Assembly (NCBI RefSeq): GCF_003432075.1
Contig: NZ_QWBU01000003.1
Coordinates: 310,001-374,000, forward strand
Origin: Shinella sp. WSJ-2
Lineage (GTDB): Bacteria; Pseudomonadota; Alphaproteobacteria; Rhizobiales; Rhizobiaceae
Direction: 5' to 3'
Length of the DNA stretch: 64,000 nt
Part shown: positions 8,515-15,964 of the stretch, piece by piece
How positions within the stretch are numbered: position 1 is the first letter of the stretch
How the letters are laid out: each line of letters starts with the position of its first letter
Notes under the pieces: generated by a model
Databases searched by the model: none
What the model saw: only the letters and a program-made list of their open reading frames with translations
What the model was told of the DNA's origin: nothing
Position numbers and translations under genes: made by a program

Positions 8515-9444
8515 ATGAAACGCGCCATTGCCTGCGCCACAGCCTGTTTTCTGATGATCGGGGCCGCCGAGGCGGCGGAACAGGAGAGCTGCCGCAAGGT
8601 TCGGCTCGCCGAGCCGGGCTGGAACGATCTCGCCTTCACCACGGGCGTGGCGCAATCGCTGCTGCATGCGCTCGGCTACGAGACGCAGAGCGACCTGCTC
8701 GGCATCGACGTCATCTATCTCAGCCTCAAGAACAAGGATCTCGACGTCTTCCTCGGTTACTGGGACCCGGCGATGAAGACCTATTTTGCGCCCTATGAGA
8801 CGGACGGCTCCGTCGAGACGGTGAAGCAGAACCTGGCGGGTGCGAAATACACCTTCGCGGTTCCCGCCTATGTCTGGGAGGCCGGGGTCAAGGACTTTGC
8901 CGATCTCAAGAGCCATGCCGACCAATTCGAGAAGAAGATGTACGGTATCGAACCCGGCTCCAACCAACTCATGCTGGACGCCATCGCCGATGCCTCGCTC
9001 GGTCTCGACGGCTGGGAGGTCGTGGAATCGAGCGAGCAGGGCATGCTGGCCGAACTGGCGCGCCATATAGACATGAAAACCTTCTTCGTCTTCCAGGGCT
9101 GGGCGCCGCACCCGATGAATACGGCCTTCGACATCCGCTACCTGACGGGGGGCGACAAGTTCTACGGGCCGGATTTCGGCGCCGCGACCGTCTCCACGCA
9201 GGTTCGCAAGGGTTATCTCGAGGAATGCCCGAATGTCGGTCAGCTGCTGAAGAACCTCGCCTTCGACATTGACTTCGAGAACAAGGGCATGGGCTACCTG
9301 ATGAACGATGGCCTGGCACCCGAGGATGCCGGCCGCAAGGCCATCGGCGAGGATCCGAAGCGGCTCGACGCCTGGCTGGCCGGCGTGACGACCGTCGATG
9401 GCGAACCGGGGCTTGCGGCCGTCCGCAAGGCGCTTGGCCTGTGA
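8515..9444 (+). CDS. choX: choline ABC transporter substrate-binding protein
   Basis: 309 residues with a Sec signal peptide (MKRAIACATACFLMIGAAEA). The mature part is an OpuAC-type periplasmic binding protein: EPGWNDLAFTTGVAQSLL, LDVFLGYWDPAM, AYVWEAGVKDFADL and FVFQGWAPHPMNTAFDI. The aromatic residues in these blocks match the cage that holds the trimethylammonium group in rhizobial ChoX. GGGG precedes the ATG; the upstream ATG at 8458 lies within the promoter region. The usual choW/choV permease and ATPase genes do not follow: the next gene overlaps it and is a hydrolase. Confidence 0.9.
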   Translation: MKRAIACATACFLMIGAAEAAEQESCRKVRLAEPGWNDLAFTTGVAQSLLHALGYETQSDLLGIDVIYLSLKNKDLDVFLGYWDPAMKTYFAPYETDGSVETVKQNLAGAKYTFAVPAYVWEAGVKDFADLKSHADQFEKKMYGIEPGSNQLMLDAIADASLGLDGWEVVESSEQGMLAELARHIDMKTFFVFQGWAPHPMNTAFDIRYLTGGDKFYGPDFGAATVSTQVRKGYLEECPNVGQLLKNLAFDIDFENKGMGYLMNDGLAPEDAGRKAIGEDPKRLDAWLAGVTTVDGEPGLAAVRKALGL

Positions 9445-10262
9445 CGGAAAGGGTTGATCAGAACGGCTGGAACGGTCGGAAGCGCTTCCTGACGACCGGT
9501 GACAGCCGGCGCCTTGCCTATATCGACAATGGCGAGGGGAGGATGCCGCTGTTCCTGCTGCACGGTTATACCGACAGCAGCCGGAGCTGGTCGCTGATCG
9601 AGCCATTCCTTGCGGGGCACCGGCTGGTAATGCCGGACCTGCCGGGGCACGGCCTTTCCACTGCCTTGCCGCGGGCCACGCTCGAAGCGTTCGTCGACGA
9701 CATCATCCGGCTGGTGGATGCTTTGGGCATCGAGCGCTTCGCCGTCATCGGCCATTCGATGGGGGCCATGACGGCGCTCGTGCTGGCGGCCCGGCACGGC
9801 GCGCGCGTCACCGCGTTCGCCAGCCTTTGCGGCAGTCTTCAATCGGGTCTGCTCGCGGCAACGACGCTCGGTGCGGAGATCCGGGCGCTTGTCGATCCCA
9901 TCGACCCGCAGAGCCCGTTCCTGCGCGAGTGGCACCAATGCGCGCAGCCGGTCGATGCGGGCTTCATGGCGTGGATCGCTCAGGAGGCGGCGGCCATTCC
10001 GGCCGCCGTCTGGCAGGCGCTCTACGCGATGATCGAAATCGCCGATTTGCGGCAGGCGGCAGAGCGGGTCGATGCGCCGGTCCTGCTTCTGGCGGGTGAT
10101 GAGGACGCACTTTTTGACGAGCCGCACCGGGCAGCCCTGCGGGCGGCTTTCCCCAAGGCCGCGACGGAAATCCTCGCCGGCCACAGCCACAATCCGCATT
10201 GGGAGGCGCCCGCCCGTGTGGCGGACGCCTTGCTCGCTTTTCTAAAGAAGAGCGCCGGCTAA
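9441..10262 (+). CDS. alpha/beta hydrolase
   Basis: 273 residues from a GTG that overlaps the choX stop (GTGA), so the two are translationally coupled. Alpha/beta-hydrolase marks are FLLHGYTDSSRSW (oxyanion hole), VIGHSMGAMTALVL (nucleophile Ser), LLLAGDEDALFDEPH (acid) and LAGHSHNPHWEAP (His), in the right order and spacing. There is no signal peptide, so it is cytoplasmic. Pairing with betI and choX hints that it may cleave a choline ester or similar compound to feed choline uptake, but that is inference; the fold also fits a general esterase. Confidence 0.85.
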   Translation: MTERVDQNGWNGRKRFLTTGDSRRLAYIDNGEGRMPLFLLHGYTDSSRSWSLIEPFLAGHRLVMPDLPGHGLSTALPRATLEAFVDDIIRLVDALGIERFAVIGHSMGAMTALVLAARHGARVTAFASLCGSLQSGLLAATTLGAEIRALVDPIDPQSPFLREWHQCAQPVDAGFMAWIAQEAAAIPAAVWQALYAMIEIADLRQAAERVDAPVLLLAGDEDALFDEPHRAALRAAFPKAATEILAGHSHNPHWEAPARVADALLAFLKKSAG

Positions 10263-10275
10263 AGGCCGGCCTCGC

Positions 10276-12372
10276 TTACATCTTCCCCGCCACCTTGATC
10301 GCGAAGGCGTATTCGAAGGCGATTTCCTCGAGGCGCTGGAAGCGGCCGGAGGCGCCGCCGTGGCCGGCGCCCATATTGGTCTTGAGGAGGATCGGCTCGG
10401 TGCTCGTGGTCTTCTCGCGCAGCTTGGCCACCCACTTGGTCGGTTCCCAATAGGTGACGCGCGGGTCGGTCAGGCCCGACAGCGCAAGGATGGCGGGATA
10501 GGGTTTTGCCTCGACATTGTCATAGGGCGAGTAGCTCGCCATCAGCTGATAAAAATCCTTGCTGTCGATGGGGTTGCCCCATTCCGGCCATTCCGGCGGC
10601 GTCAGCGGCAGCGTGTCGTCGAGCATGGTGTTCAGCACATCGACGAAGGGCACGGCGGCGATGATGCCGCCGAACTTTTCCGGCGCCATATTGGCGATCG
10701 CCCCCATCAGCATGCCGCCGGCTGAGCCGCCCTCGGCTACGATGTTCGCGTAGGACGTGAACTTTTCTTGATTCAGATAATCGGCCGCGGCGATGAAGTC
10801 CTTGAAGGTGTTGGTCTTCTTTTCCATCTTGCCGTTTTCGTACCAGGCGAAACCCTTGTCCTTGCCGCCGCGGATATGGGCGATGGCATAGACGAAGCCG
10901 CGGTCGACCAGCGACAGGCAATTGGTGTTGAAGGACGCCGGGATGGTGATGCCATAGGCACCGTAGCCGTAGAGCAGGCAGGGCGCGGAGCCGTCGAGCG
11001 GCGTGTCTTTGCGATAGAGCAGGGTGACGGGTACCTTTTCGCCATCCCAGGCCGGCGCGAAGACGCGGCGGGTGACGTAGTCGTCGGGGTTATGGCCCGA
11101 GGGCACTTCCTGCGTCTTCAGGAGGGTGCGCTCGCGCGTCGCCATGTTGTAGTCGAAGAGCTGCGAGGGCGTCGTCATTGAGGAATAGGAGAAGCGGATG
11201 ACGTCGGTGTCGTATTCCGCAGCCCCCGACAGGCCGAGCGAATAGGCCTCCTCGGCAAAGGCGATGGCGTGTTCCTCGCCGCTCTCGCGGTCGCGTACGA
11301 TGATGCGCGGCAGGCCCTCGTGACGCTCCAGCCAGACGAGATGGCGGGCAAAGGCCATGTGGTTGAGGATGAGGGTGCCGGCGCGGTGCAGCACGACATC
11401 CACCCAGTTCTCGCGGCCCGGCGCCGTGACCGGCGTCTGCATGATCTTGAAGTCCTTGGCGCCGTCGGCATTGGTCAGGATGTAGAAGACGTCGCCGCCC
11501 TCCGTCATCGAATATTCGAGGCCCGTCTGGCGCGGTGCGACGAGGATTGGATTGGCCAAAAGATCCTTGGTCGAGAGCAGGCGGTATTCGCTCGTCTCGT
11601 GGTCATGGATGTCGATGTAGATGAAGTCGTCGATCAGCGAGCCGCCGACCGACATGAAGAAACCCGCATCCTTCTCCTCATAGACCAGCCGGTCGTTTTC
11701 CTGCCGCTCGCCGAGGATGTGGTGAAAAATCTTCGAGGGTCGGTGGTTCTCGTCGAGCGCGGTATAGAAGAAGCTCTTTGCATCCGGCGCCCAGACGCCG
11801 TCGCCGCCCGTGTTGACGAGCGTGTCGTGGCGGTCCTCGCCGGTAGCGAGATCACGCACCTTCAATGTGAAATATTCGGAACCCTTGTCGTCATAGCCCC
11901 AGATGCCGACGGAATGATCGGTGGAATGGTCGATGCCGGCGAGGCGGAAATAGTCCTTGCCTGCCGCTTCCTTGTCGCCGTCGAGCAGGACGACGCGCTC
12001 GCCGCCGTCGCGCGGCTCGCGGAAATAGCGCGGCTGCTCGCCGCCGGTGACATAGGCTGTGCCGTAAGCGTACGCGCCGTCCTTGACAGGCACGGAGCTG
12101 TCATCCTCCTTGATGCGGCCACGCATCTCGGCAAACAACGTCTTCTGCAAGGCCTCCGTATCGGCCATCGCCGCGCTCATATAGGCGTTTTCCGCCTCCA
12201 GATGCGTGCGGATTTCCGGCTGGAGGATCGAGGGATCCTTGAACATCGCCTGCCAGTTCTCGTCGCGGAACCAGGCATAGTCGTCGGTGCGGGTGATGCC
12301 GTGACGGGTGTCTTCCACCGGCTTCTTGGCGGCGACGGGGGCGGCGGGCAGGTTCTTGAAGACGGGCAACAT
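10276..12372 (-). CDS. ptrB: oligopeptidase B-type S9 serine peptidase
   Basis: 698 residues with the two-part layout of prolyl-oligopeptidase relatives: a beta-propeller (residues ~70-400) and a C-terminal alpha/beta-hydrolase domain. Catalytic Ser is in VAEGGSAGGMLMGAIANMAP, Asp in LSGLTDPRVTYWEP and His in TNMGAGHGGASGRF, the classical oligopeptidase B arrangement. LYGYGAYGI marks the hydrolase core. It cuts short peptides after basic residues in the cytoplasm. A ggag site precedes the ATG. Convergent with the hydrolase gene, 13 bases between stops. Confidence 0.93.
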   Translation of the reverse strand: MLPVFKNLPAAPVAAKKPVEDTRHGITRTDDYAWFRDENWQAMFKDPSILQPEIRTHLEAENAYMSAAMADTEALQKTLFAEMRGRIKEDDSSVPVKDGAYAYGTAYVTGGEQPRYFREPRDGGERVVLLDGDKEAAGKDYFRLAGIDHSTDHSVGIWGYDDKGSEYFTLKVRDLATGEDRHDTLVNTGGDGVWAPDAKSFFYTALDENHRPSKIFHHILGERQENDRLVYEEKDAGFFMSVGGSLIDDFIYIDIHDHETSEYRLLSTKDLLANPILVAPRQTGLEYSMTEGGDVFYILTNADGAKDFKIMQTPVTAPGRENWVDVVLHRAGTLILNHMAFARHLVWLERHEGLPRIIVRDRESGEEHAIAFAEEAYSLGLSGAAEYDTDVIRFSYSSMTTPSQLFDYNMATRERTLLKTQEVPSGHNPDDYVTRRVFAPAWDGEKVPVTLLYRKDTPLDGSAPCLLYGYGAYGITIPASFNTNCLSLVDRGFVYAIAHIRGGKDKGFAWYENGKMEKKTNTFKDFIAAADYLNQEKFTSYANIVAEGGSAGGMLMGAIANMAPEKFGGIIAAVPFVDVLNTMLDDTLPLTPPEWPEWGNPIDSKDFYQLMASYSPYDNVEAKPYPAILALSGLTDPRVTYWEPTKWVAKLREKTTSTEPILLKTNMGAGHGGASGRFQRLEEIAFEYAFAIKVAGKM

Positions 12373-12429
12373 GTCACTCCGGGAAATCGCTAGGCGGGAT
12401 AGCAGAGATAGAGAGCCCGGCCGTCCGCA

Positions 12430-12885
12430 TCAAGCCGTAAGGTTGTCTCCTCTGCCGGCGCGGCGAAGGAAGACCTGGTCATGCAGGATCATACCGGCGA
12501 GCATGAAGACGACGAAGAGCAGCGGTTCGATGCGGCCGAGCGACAGGCCGGCAATGCCCGGACCGGGGCAGAAGCCGCCGATGCCCCAGCCGATGCCGAA
12601 AAGCGCCGAGCCGAGCACCAGCCGCCGGTCGATCACGCGGTTATCCGGCAGATGGAACCTGTCGTCGAAAGCCGGGCGTTTGAAGCGGGCGATCAGCCGC
12701 AGTCCGAGAAACATCACGCCGACAGCGCCGCCGAGCACGAAGGCAAGGCTCGGATCCCACGCGCCCGTGATGTCCAGAAAGCCTTGCACGCGGGCGGGAT
12801 CGAGCATGCCGGAGAGGGCAAGGCCGAGGCCGAAGACGGCGCCGGAGACCAACGCGGCGAGCATTTGCGGGGCGGAACGGGTCAC
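12430..12885 (-). CDS. YeeE/YedE-family (DUF6691) sulfur-transport membrane protein, second half
   Basis: 151 residues from a GTG overlapping the stop of the gene before it. Four hydrophobic segments; family signatures ALSGMLDPARVQGFLDI and FGIGWGIGGFCPGPGI, whose Cys is the conserved one thought to handle sulfur anions. With the preceding gene it makes the two halves of a YeeE-like transporter for thiosulfate or sulfide-derived sulfur (PmpB-like). It is the last gene of bigR-YeeE(A)-YeeE(B). Confidence 0.87.
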   Translation of the reverse strand: MTRSAPQMLAALVSGAVFGLGLALSGMLDPARVQGFLDITGAWDPSLAFVLGGAVGVMFLGLRLIARFKRPAFDDRFHLPDNRVIDRRLVLGSALFGIGWGIGGFCPGPGIAGLSLGRIEPLLFVVFMLAGMILHDQVFLRRAGRGDNLTA

Positions 12886-13289
12886 AGGCCGAAACCTCTC
12901 AAAATGGTCACGACGAGAATGCCGGCGATGAGAAAACTCGCGACGGCGGCGAAGGCGCGGGGCGACAGCCGGGCGAGGCCGACGACGCCGTGGCCGCTGG
13001 TACAGCCCGAGCCCATGCGCGTGCCAAAGCCCACGAGCAGGCCGGCAACGGCGATGAGCGGCAACGGCGTGGTAACGATCATCGCCGGCCAGCCACCGGC
13101 AAACAGGCGATAGAGCAGGGGGCCGGCGAGCAGGCCGGCGACGAAGCTTGCATTGATCGCGATATTCGCGCCCTGCGCCAGGCGGCCGACGATGCCGCTG
13201 ATTCCGGCGACGCGGCCGTTGAGGGCGAGCAGCAGAAAGGCAGAGAGGCCTATCAACATGCCGCCGATGAGTGAGGGAAGATAGGTCAT
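12882..13289 (-). CDS. YeeE/YedE-family sulfur-transport membrane protein, first half
   Basis: 135 residues, four hydrophobic segments. Signatures are LLALNGRVAGISGIVGRL near the start and GFGTRMGSGCTSGHGVVGLA with the conserved Cys. It is the partner half of the following gene (PmpA-like); full-length YeeE/YedE proteins contain both halves in one chain. Its ATG overlaps the bigR stop (ATGA) and its own stop overlaps the next start (GTGA), so the three are made together. Expected to be induced by sulfide or persulfide through BigR. Confidence 0.87.
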   Translation of the reverse strand: MTYLPSLIGGMLIGLSAFLLLALNGRVAGISGIVGRLAQGANIAINASFVAGLLAGPLLYRLFAGGWPAMIVTTPLPLIAVAGLLVGFGTRMGSGCTSGHGVVGLARLSPRAFAAVASFLIAGILVVTILRGFGL

Positions 13290-13633
13290 GCCGTGGCAGG
13301 CTCCGCGCAGAAAATGCCATGCAGGGCGGCAACGAGCTGGGCGGCCTTCTCCCCGGTCAGGCGGTAAAAGATCTGTTTGCCGTCACGCCGCGTCTCCACG
13401 ATGCGGGCTTCGCGCAGCACGTTGAGCTGCTGCGACAGGCTGGGCTGGCGCAGGCCGAGCGCCGCCTCCAGCGCGCCGACGGAATGTTCCCCTTCGATGA
13501 GCGTGCAGACCAGCATGAGCCGGGCCGGATGAGCGAGCGTCTTCAAAAGGCCCGCGACCTCGGCCGCCTGAGCGGCCATCGCTTCCGCGGTTCCGGATTG
13601 AGGAGAGGTCAAGATCGGCTCCGGTATGAACAT
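13286..13633 (-). CDS. bigR: ArsR-family persulfide-sensing repressor, BigR/SqrR type
   Basis: 115 residues with a winged helix-turn-helix (LAHPARLMLVCTLIEGEHSV, LRQPSLSQQLNVLREARIVE). Cys43 and Cys109 fall where BigR/SqrR repressors have the two cysteines that form a di- or tetrasulfide with reactive sulfur species and release DNA. That numbering (Cys42/Cys108 in the known protein) supports the ATG at 13633 rather than the one at 13579. A long AT-rich palindrome overlaps its start codon, so autorepression is likely. It leads an operon with two YeeE/YedE genes; the ETHE1-type dioxygenase often found with bigR is absent. Confidence 0.88.
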   Translation of the reverse strand: MFIPEPILTSPQSGTAEAMAAQAAEVAGLLKTLAHPARLMLVCTLIEGEHSVGALEAALGLRQPSLSQQLNVLREARIVETRRDGKQIFYRLTGEKAAQLVAALHGIFCAEPATA

Positions 13634-13662
13634 TATACATTTTCATAGAATGTATAATGTTC
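13628..13662 (-). promoter_or_regulatory. BigR operator and core promoter palindrome
   Basis: Perfect 14-bp arms GAACATTATACATT and AATGTATAATGTTC around a 7-base spacer, by far the most AT-rich stretch nearby. It overlaps the bigR start codon and holds TATAAT in each arm, one per strand. BigR-type repressors are known to bind such AT-rich dyads over the -10 region. The overlap with the ATG means the exact transcript start, or the bigR start codon, remains open. Confidence 0.8.
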
Positions 13663-13675
13663 ACATGCAAGCCGT

Positions 13676-14803
13676 TTAGCCTGGCAAGGTGCGCTTCGCC
13701 TTGCGCTTGGCGGGCCGCAGTTCGTCGGCGATGGTCATGCCGATGATCGTGAGCGGAAGCGCCAGCATGGCGCCGGCGGCCCCCCACATCCAGGTCCAGA
13801 AGATGATGGCGGTGAAGATGATGAAGGCATTGACCTCCATCCGTTTGCCCATCACGGCCGGCATGACGAGGTTTTCCATGGCGAGGTGCACCACGAAGAA
13901 GGCAAGCGCCGGCAACAGGCCCATCATGATCGTTTCGTGCGTGAGCAGGCCGGCGGTGGCGAGCGCGATCGTCATCAGCGTCACGCCGAGGAAGGGCACG
14001 AAGCTGGAGATAAAGGCAAACAGCCCCCACAGCGCCGGCATGGCGAGCCCGCCGCCCCAGGTGATGAGCGTGGTGACGACGCCGAGACCGCAATAGACCA
14101 GGGCTGCGGTCGCGAAATAATAGCCGAGCGCGCTGTCGATAGCGTTCATGATGCGGATGGTGGTGAGGCGCTGGCTGCGGCGCGGAAAACCCATGATGAT
14201 CATCTGTCGCAGCTTCAGCCGCGCGGACAGGAAAAGCACGAGTGCGGCAAAGAAGATCATGCCCTGCAGCAGCGCCGGCGTCAGGCTTGCCGAGACGATG
14301 CTCAGGATGCTGCCGGTATTTTCCAGCACCTTGTCCATGGACATTTGGCCGGACTGGAAAGTTTCGGGGCGGATGCTGAGCCAGCCGAGGCGCGAGAATA
14401 TCGGCGTGATACGGTCATAGGCACCGCGCACCAAGTCCGGCGCATTGGAGGCGAGCTGGGTGATGGGATCGGCCAAGACGCCCGCGACAAGGAAGAGGCC
14501 TGTGCCGAAGGCCCCGGCCAGAAGCAGGGCGGTGGGTAGGGGCGGAATACCGAACTCGTTCAACTTCTCTGCAGCGACGCCGAAGATAAGGCCGGTAACG
14601 ACGGCGAGACACAATGGAATGAGGATCGGCGCCATCAGATAGACGACGCCCATGGCCATGATGAAGAAGATGCCGATGACCGCCCAACTGCTCGCCAGAT
14701 CGAGCCCACGACGGCGTGGCGCGTCTTCCACAAGATCCTTTTCGAGGTCGAGGCCAGCGCGCAGGAGACGCCGTTCGGCCGGCTTTGCCGACATGTCATG
14801 CAT
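13676..14803 (-). CDS. AI-2E family transporter (TqsA/PerM-like membrane protein)
   Basis: 375 residues with seven to eight hydrophobic segments in the AI-2E exporter layout: paired N-terminal helices (SWAVIGIFFIMAMGVVYLMAP), a soluble loop at ~130-190, then ALGYYFATAALVYCGLGVVTTL, LWGLFAFISSFVPFLGV and the conserved IIFWTWMWGAAGAMLALPL block. The family includes signal exporters and Na+/H+ antiporters; the cargo here is unknown. I prefer the ATG at 14803, which has GGGGAA 7 bases upstream, over 14827, which has none. Confidence 0.87.
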   Translation of the reverse strand: MHDMSAKPAERRLLRAGLDLEKDLVEDAPRRRGLDLASSWAVIGIFFIMAMGVVYLMAPILIPLCLAVVTGLIFGVAAEKLNEFGIPPLPTALLLAGAFGTGLFLVAGVLADPITQLASNAPDLVRGAYDRITPIFSRLGWLSIRPETFQSGQMSMDKVLENTGSILSIVSASLTPALLQGMIFFAALVLFLSARLKLRQMIIMGFPRRSQRLTTIRIMNAIDSALGYYFATAALVYCGLGVVTTLITWGGGLAMPALWGLFAFISSFVPFLGVTLMTIALATAGLLTHETIMMGLLPALAFFVVHLAMENLVMPAVMGKRMEVNAFIIFTAIIFWTWMWGAAGAMLALPLTIIGMTIADELRPAKRKAKRTLPG

Positions 14804-14917
14804 GGTGTGTTCCCCAATTCCCAGCATGAACGCGCGGAAAGTTATGAAGTTCCATCAGCATCTGCCGTTGAAACCGCAGGTGGGTTGCGGGGTGTCTTCA
14901 AATCGACATATTGCGCG

Positions 14918-14932
14918 TTAACCCCGAATTAA
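14918..14932 (+). promoter_or_regulatory. CtrA-box-like site upstream of the DUF930 gene
   Basis: TTAA, seven bases, TTAA: an exact match to the alphaproteobacterial cell-cycle regulator CtrA consensus. It lies about 40 bases before the likely DUF930 start and also upstream of the divergent AI-2E gene. Confidence 0.4.
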
Positions 14933-14969
14933 GACGTCGCAAATGACGGCACGAAGAGGAGCCACACCT

Positions 14970-15368
14970 TTGAAACGGCAGCTAACCGGGCTTTTGACCG
15001 CCTTCTGCGCCTTGACGCTGGCAACACCCGCCTTCTCCATCGACGCCCGTATCCGCGGCCAGCTGGAGAAACTGGCCCCGGACGAGCGGCTGGAGCAGCG
15101 CTGCGACATGGAGGCGATGGACAAGATCGGCGCAGCCAGGGATGGCTTCCGCCCCGACAAGGTGATCGCCTACGCCTTCGGCGATCCGAAGCTCGACGGC
15201 ACCACCTTCAAGACCAAGGGCGCCGTCTTCCGCAGCAAGGGCGAATGGTACCGCCTGTCCTACAAATGCGAAGCCAGCCCCGACCGCCTGGAGGTCAACG
15301 CCTTCAAATACAAGATCGGCGACCAGGTGCCGCACGAGGACTGGGCGGCGCATTATTTGTATGATTGA
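14970..15368 (+). CDS. DUF930 domain secreted protein
   Basis: 132 residues if started at the TTG at 14970, which has GAGGAG 8 bases upstream; an ATG at 14943 is in frame but lacks a ribosome site. Signal peptide LKRQLTGLLTAFCALTLATP, then the DUF930 core: QLEKLAPDERLEQRCDMEAM, RPDKVIAYAFGDPKL, GAVFRSKGEWYRLSYKCEAS and a closing hydrophilic tail. The two Cys could form a periplasmic disulfide. DUF930 is confined largely to Rhizobiales and its function is unknown. A CtrA-like box sits upstream. Confidence 0.85.
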   Translation: MKRQLTGLLTAFCALTLATPAFSIDARIRGQLEKLAPDERLEQRCDMEAMDKIGAARDGFRPDKVIAYAFGDPKLDGTTFKTKGAVFRSKGEWYRLSYKCEASPDRLEVNAFKYKIGDQVPHEDWAAHYLYD

Positions 15369-15503
15369 GCGTGATTTGTGCGACTGAGCGAATGGGCGCA
15401 GTGCGCCGGTAGATGGAGCGTTCTAAGCTCCCGCCTCTTGTCAGCCTCAGCCTTCTGTGAGCCTCTGCTATAGACGGATGGCCGTGCGCGCCTCCCTTTC
15501 CTT

Positions 15504-15536
15504 CGTCATCCTCGGGCTTGACCCGAGGATCCACGC
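15504..15536 (+). repeat. REP-like palindrome, copy A
   Basis: 33 bases whose core has arms ATCCTCGGG and CCCGAGGAT around CTTGA. It is an exact inverted copy of 15852-15884, and the two enclose the GIY-YIG gene. Its inner edge is 14 bases from the gene's stop. A variant form occurs at 53735 and 53845. Confidence 0.85.
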
Positions 15537-15550
15537 GACACGGCACACCC

Positions 15551-15835
15551 TCACCAAAGCTCCGGATACAGGTCCCGCCACTCGGGATTGATCGTCTCGA
15601 TGAGATCGATCTTCCACTGCCGATACCAGCGCTTCAACGACTTCTCCCGCTGGATGGCGGTGCCAATGCTGTCGTGCTCCTCGTACCAGACGAGGCGCGT
15701 GCAGCCATAGGCCGAGGTAAAGCCCTTCGTCACGCCTTCCCGATGCTCGTAGATACGCCGCTCCAGATCGGAGGTTACCCCGATGTAGAGCGTGCCGTGC
15801 TTTTGGTTGGTGACGATATAGACGTATCCCGCCAT
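15551..15835 (-). CDS. GIY-YIG nuclease-domain protein boxed by inverted palindromes
   Basis: 94 residues, the length of the stand-alone UvrC-N/YhbQ-like GIY-YIG proteins. The motif is complete: GYVYIVTN at the start, LYIGVTSDLERRIYEH with Tyr17/Gly19 and Arg27, and Glu64 in QREKSLKRW as the metal-binding acid. No clear ribosome site precedes the ATG. The gene fills almost all of the 315 bases between two exact inverted 33-base palindromes, unlike its neighbours. Such proteins are often listed as excinuclease-like but their role is unknown; the boxed setting suggests a mobile or repeat-maintaining unit. Confidence 0.87.
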   Translation of the reverse strand: MAGYVYIVTNQKHGTLYIGVTSDLERRIYEHREGVTKGFTSAYGCTRLVWYEEHDSIGTAIQREKSLKRWYRQWKIDLIETINPEWRDLYPELW

Positions 15836-15851
15836 GCGCGCAGAGTGCGTG

Positions 15852-15884
15852 GCGTGGATCCTCGGGTCAAGCCCGAGGATGACG
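15852..15884 (-). repeat. REP-like palindrome, copy B
   Basis: Exact reverse complement of 15504-15536 (core 15858-15880, arms ATCCTCGGG and CCCGAGGAT). It begins 17 bases upstream of the GIY-YIG start codon, so it also covers the place where that gene's promoter should be. Confidence 0.85.
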
Positions 15885-15924
15885 GAGGAGGGGTGGGTGC
15901 CTCAGCTTGCGGAAACACCATCGC

Positions 15925-15957
15925 CAAATAAAAACGGCGCGTCTTCACGCGCCGTTT
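15925..15957 (-). terminator. rho-independent terminator after the VOC gene
   Basis: On the minus strand, arms AAACGGCGCG and CGCGCCGTTT with a 6-base loop, followed by TTTATTTGG. It begins 8 bases after the VOC stop codon. Confidence 0.85.
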
Positions 15958-15964
15958 CTGAACG

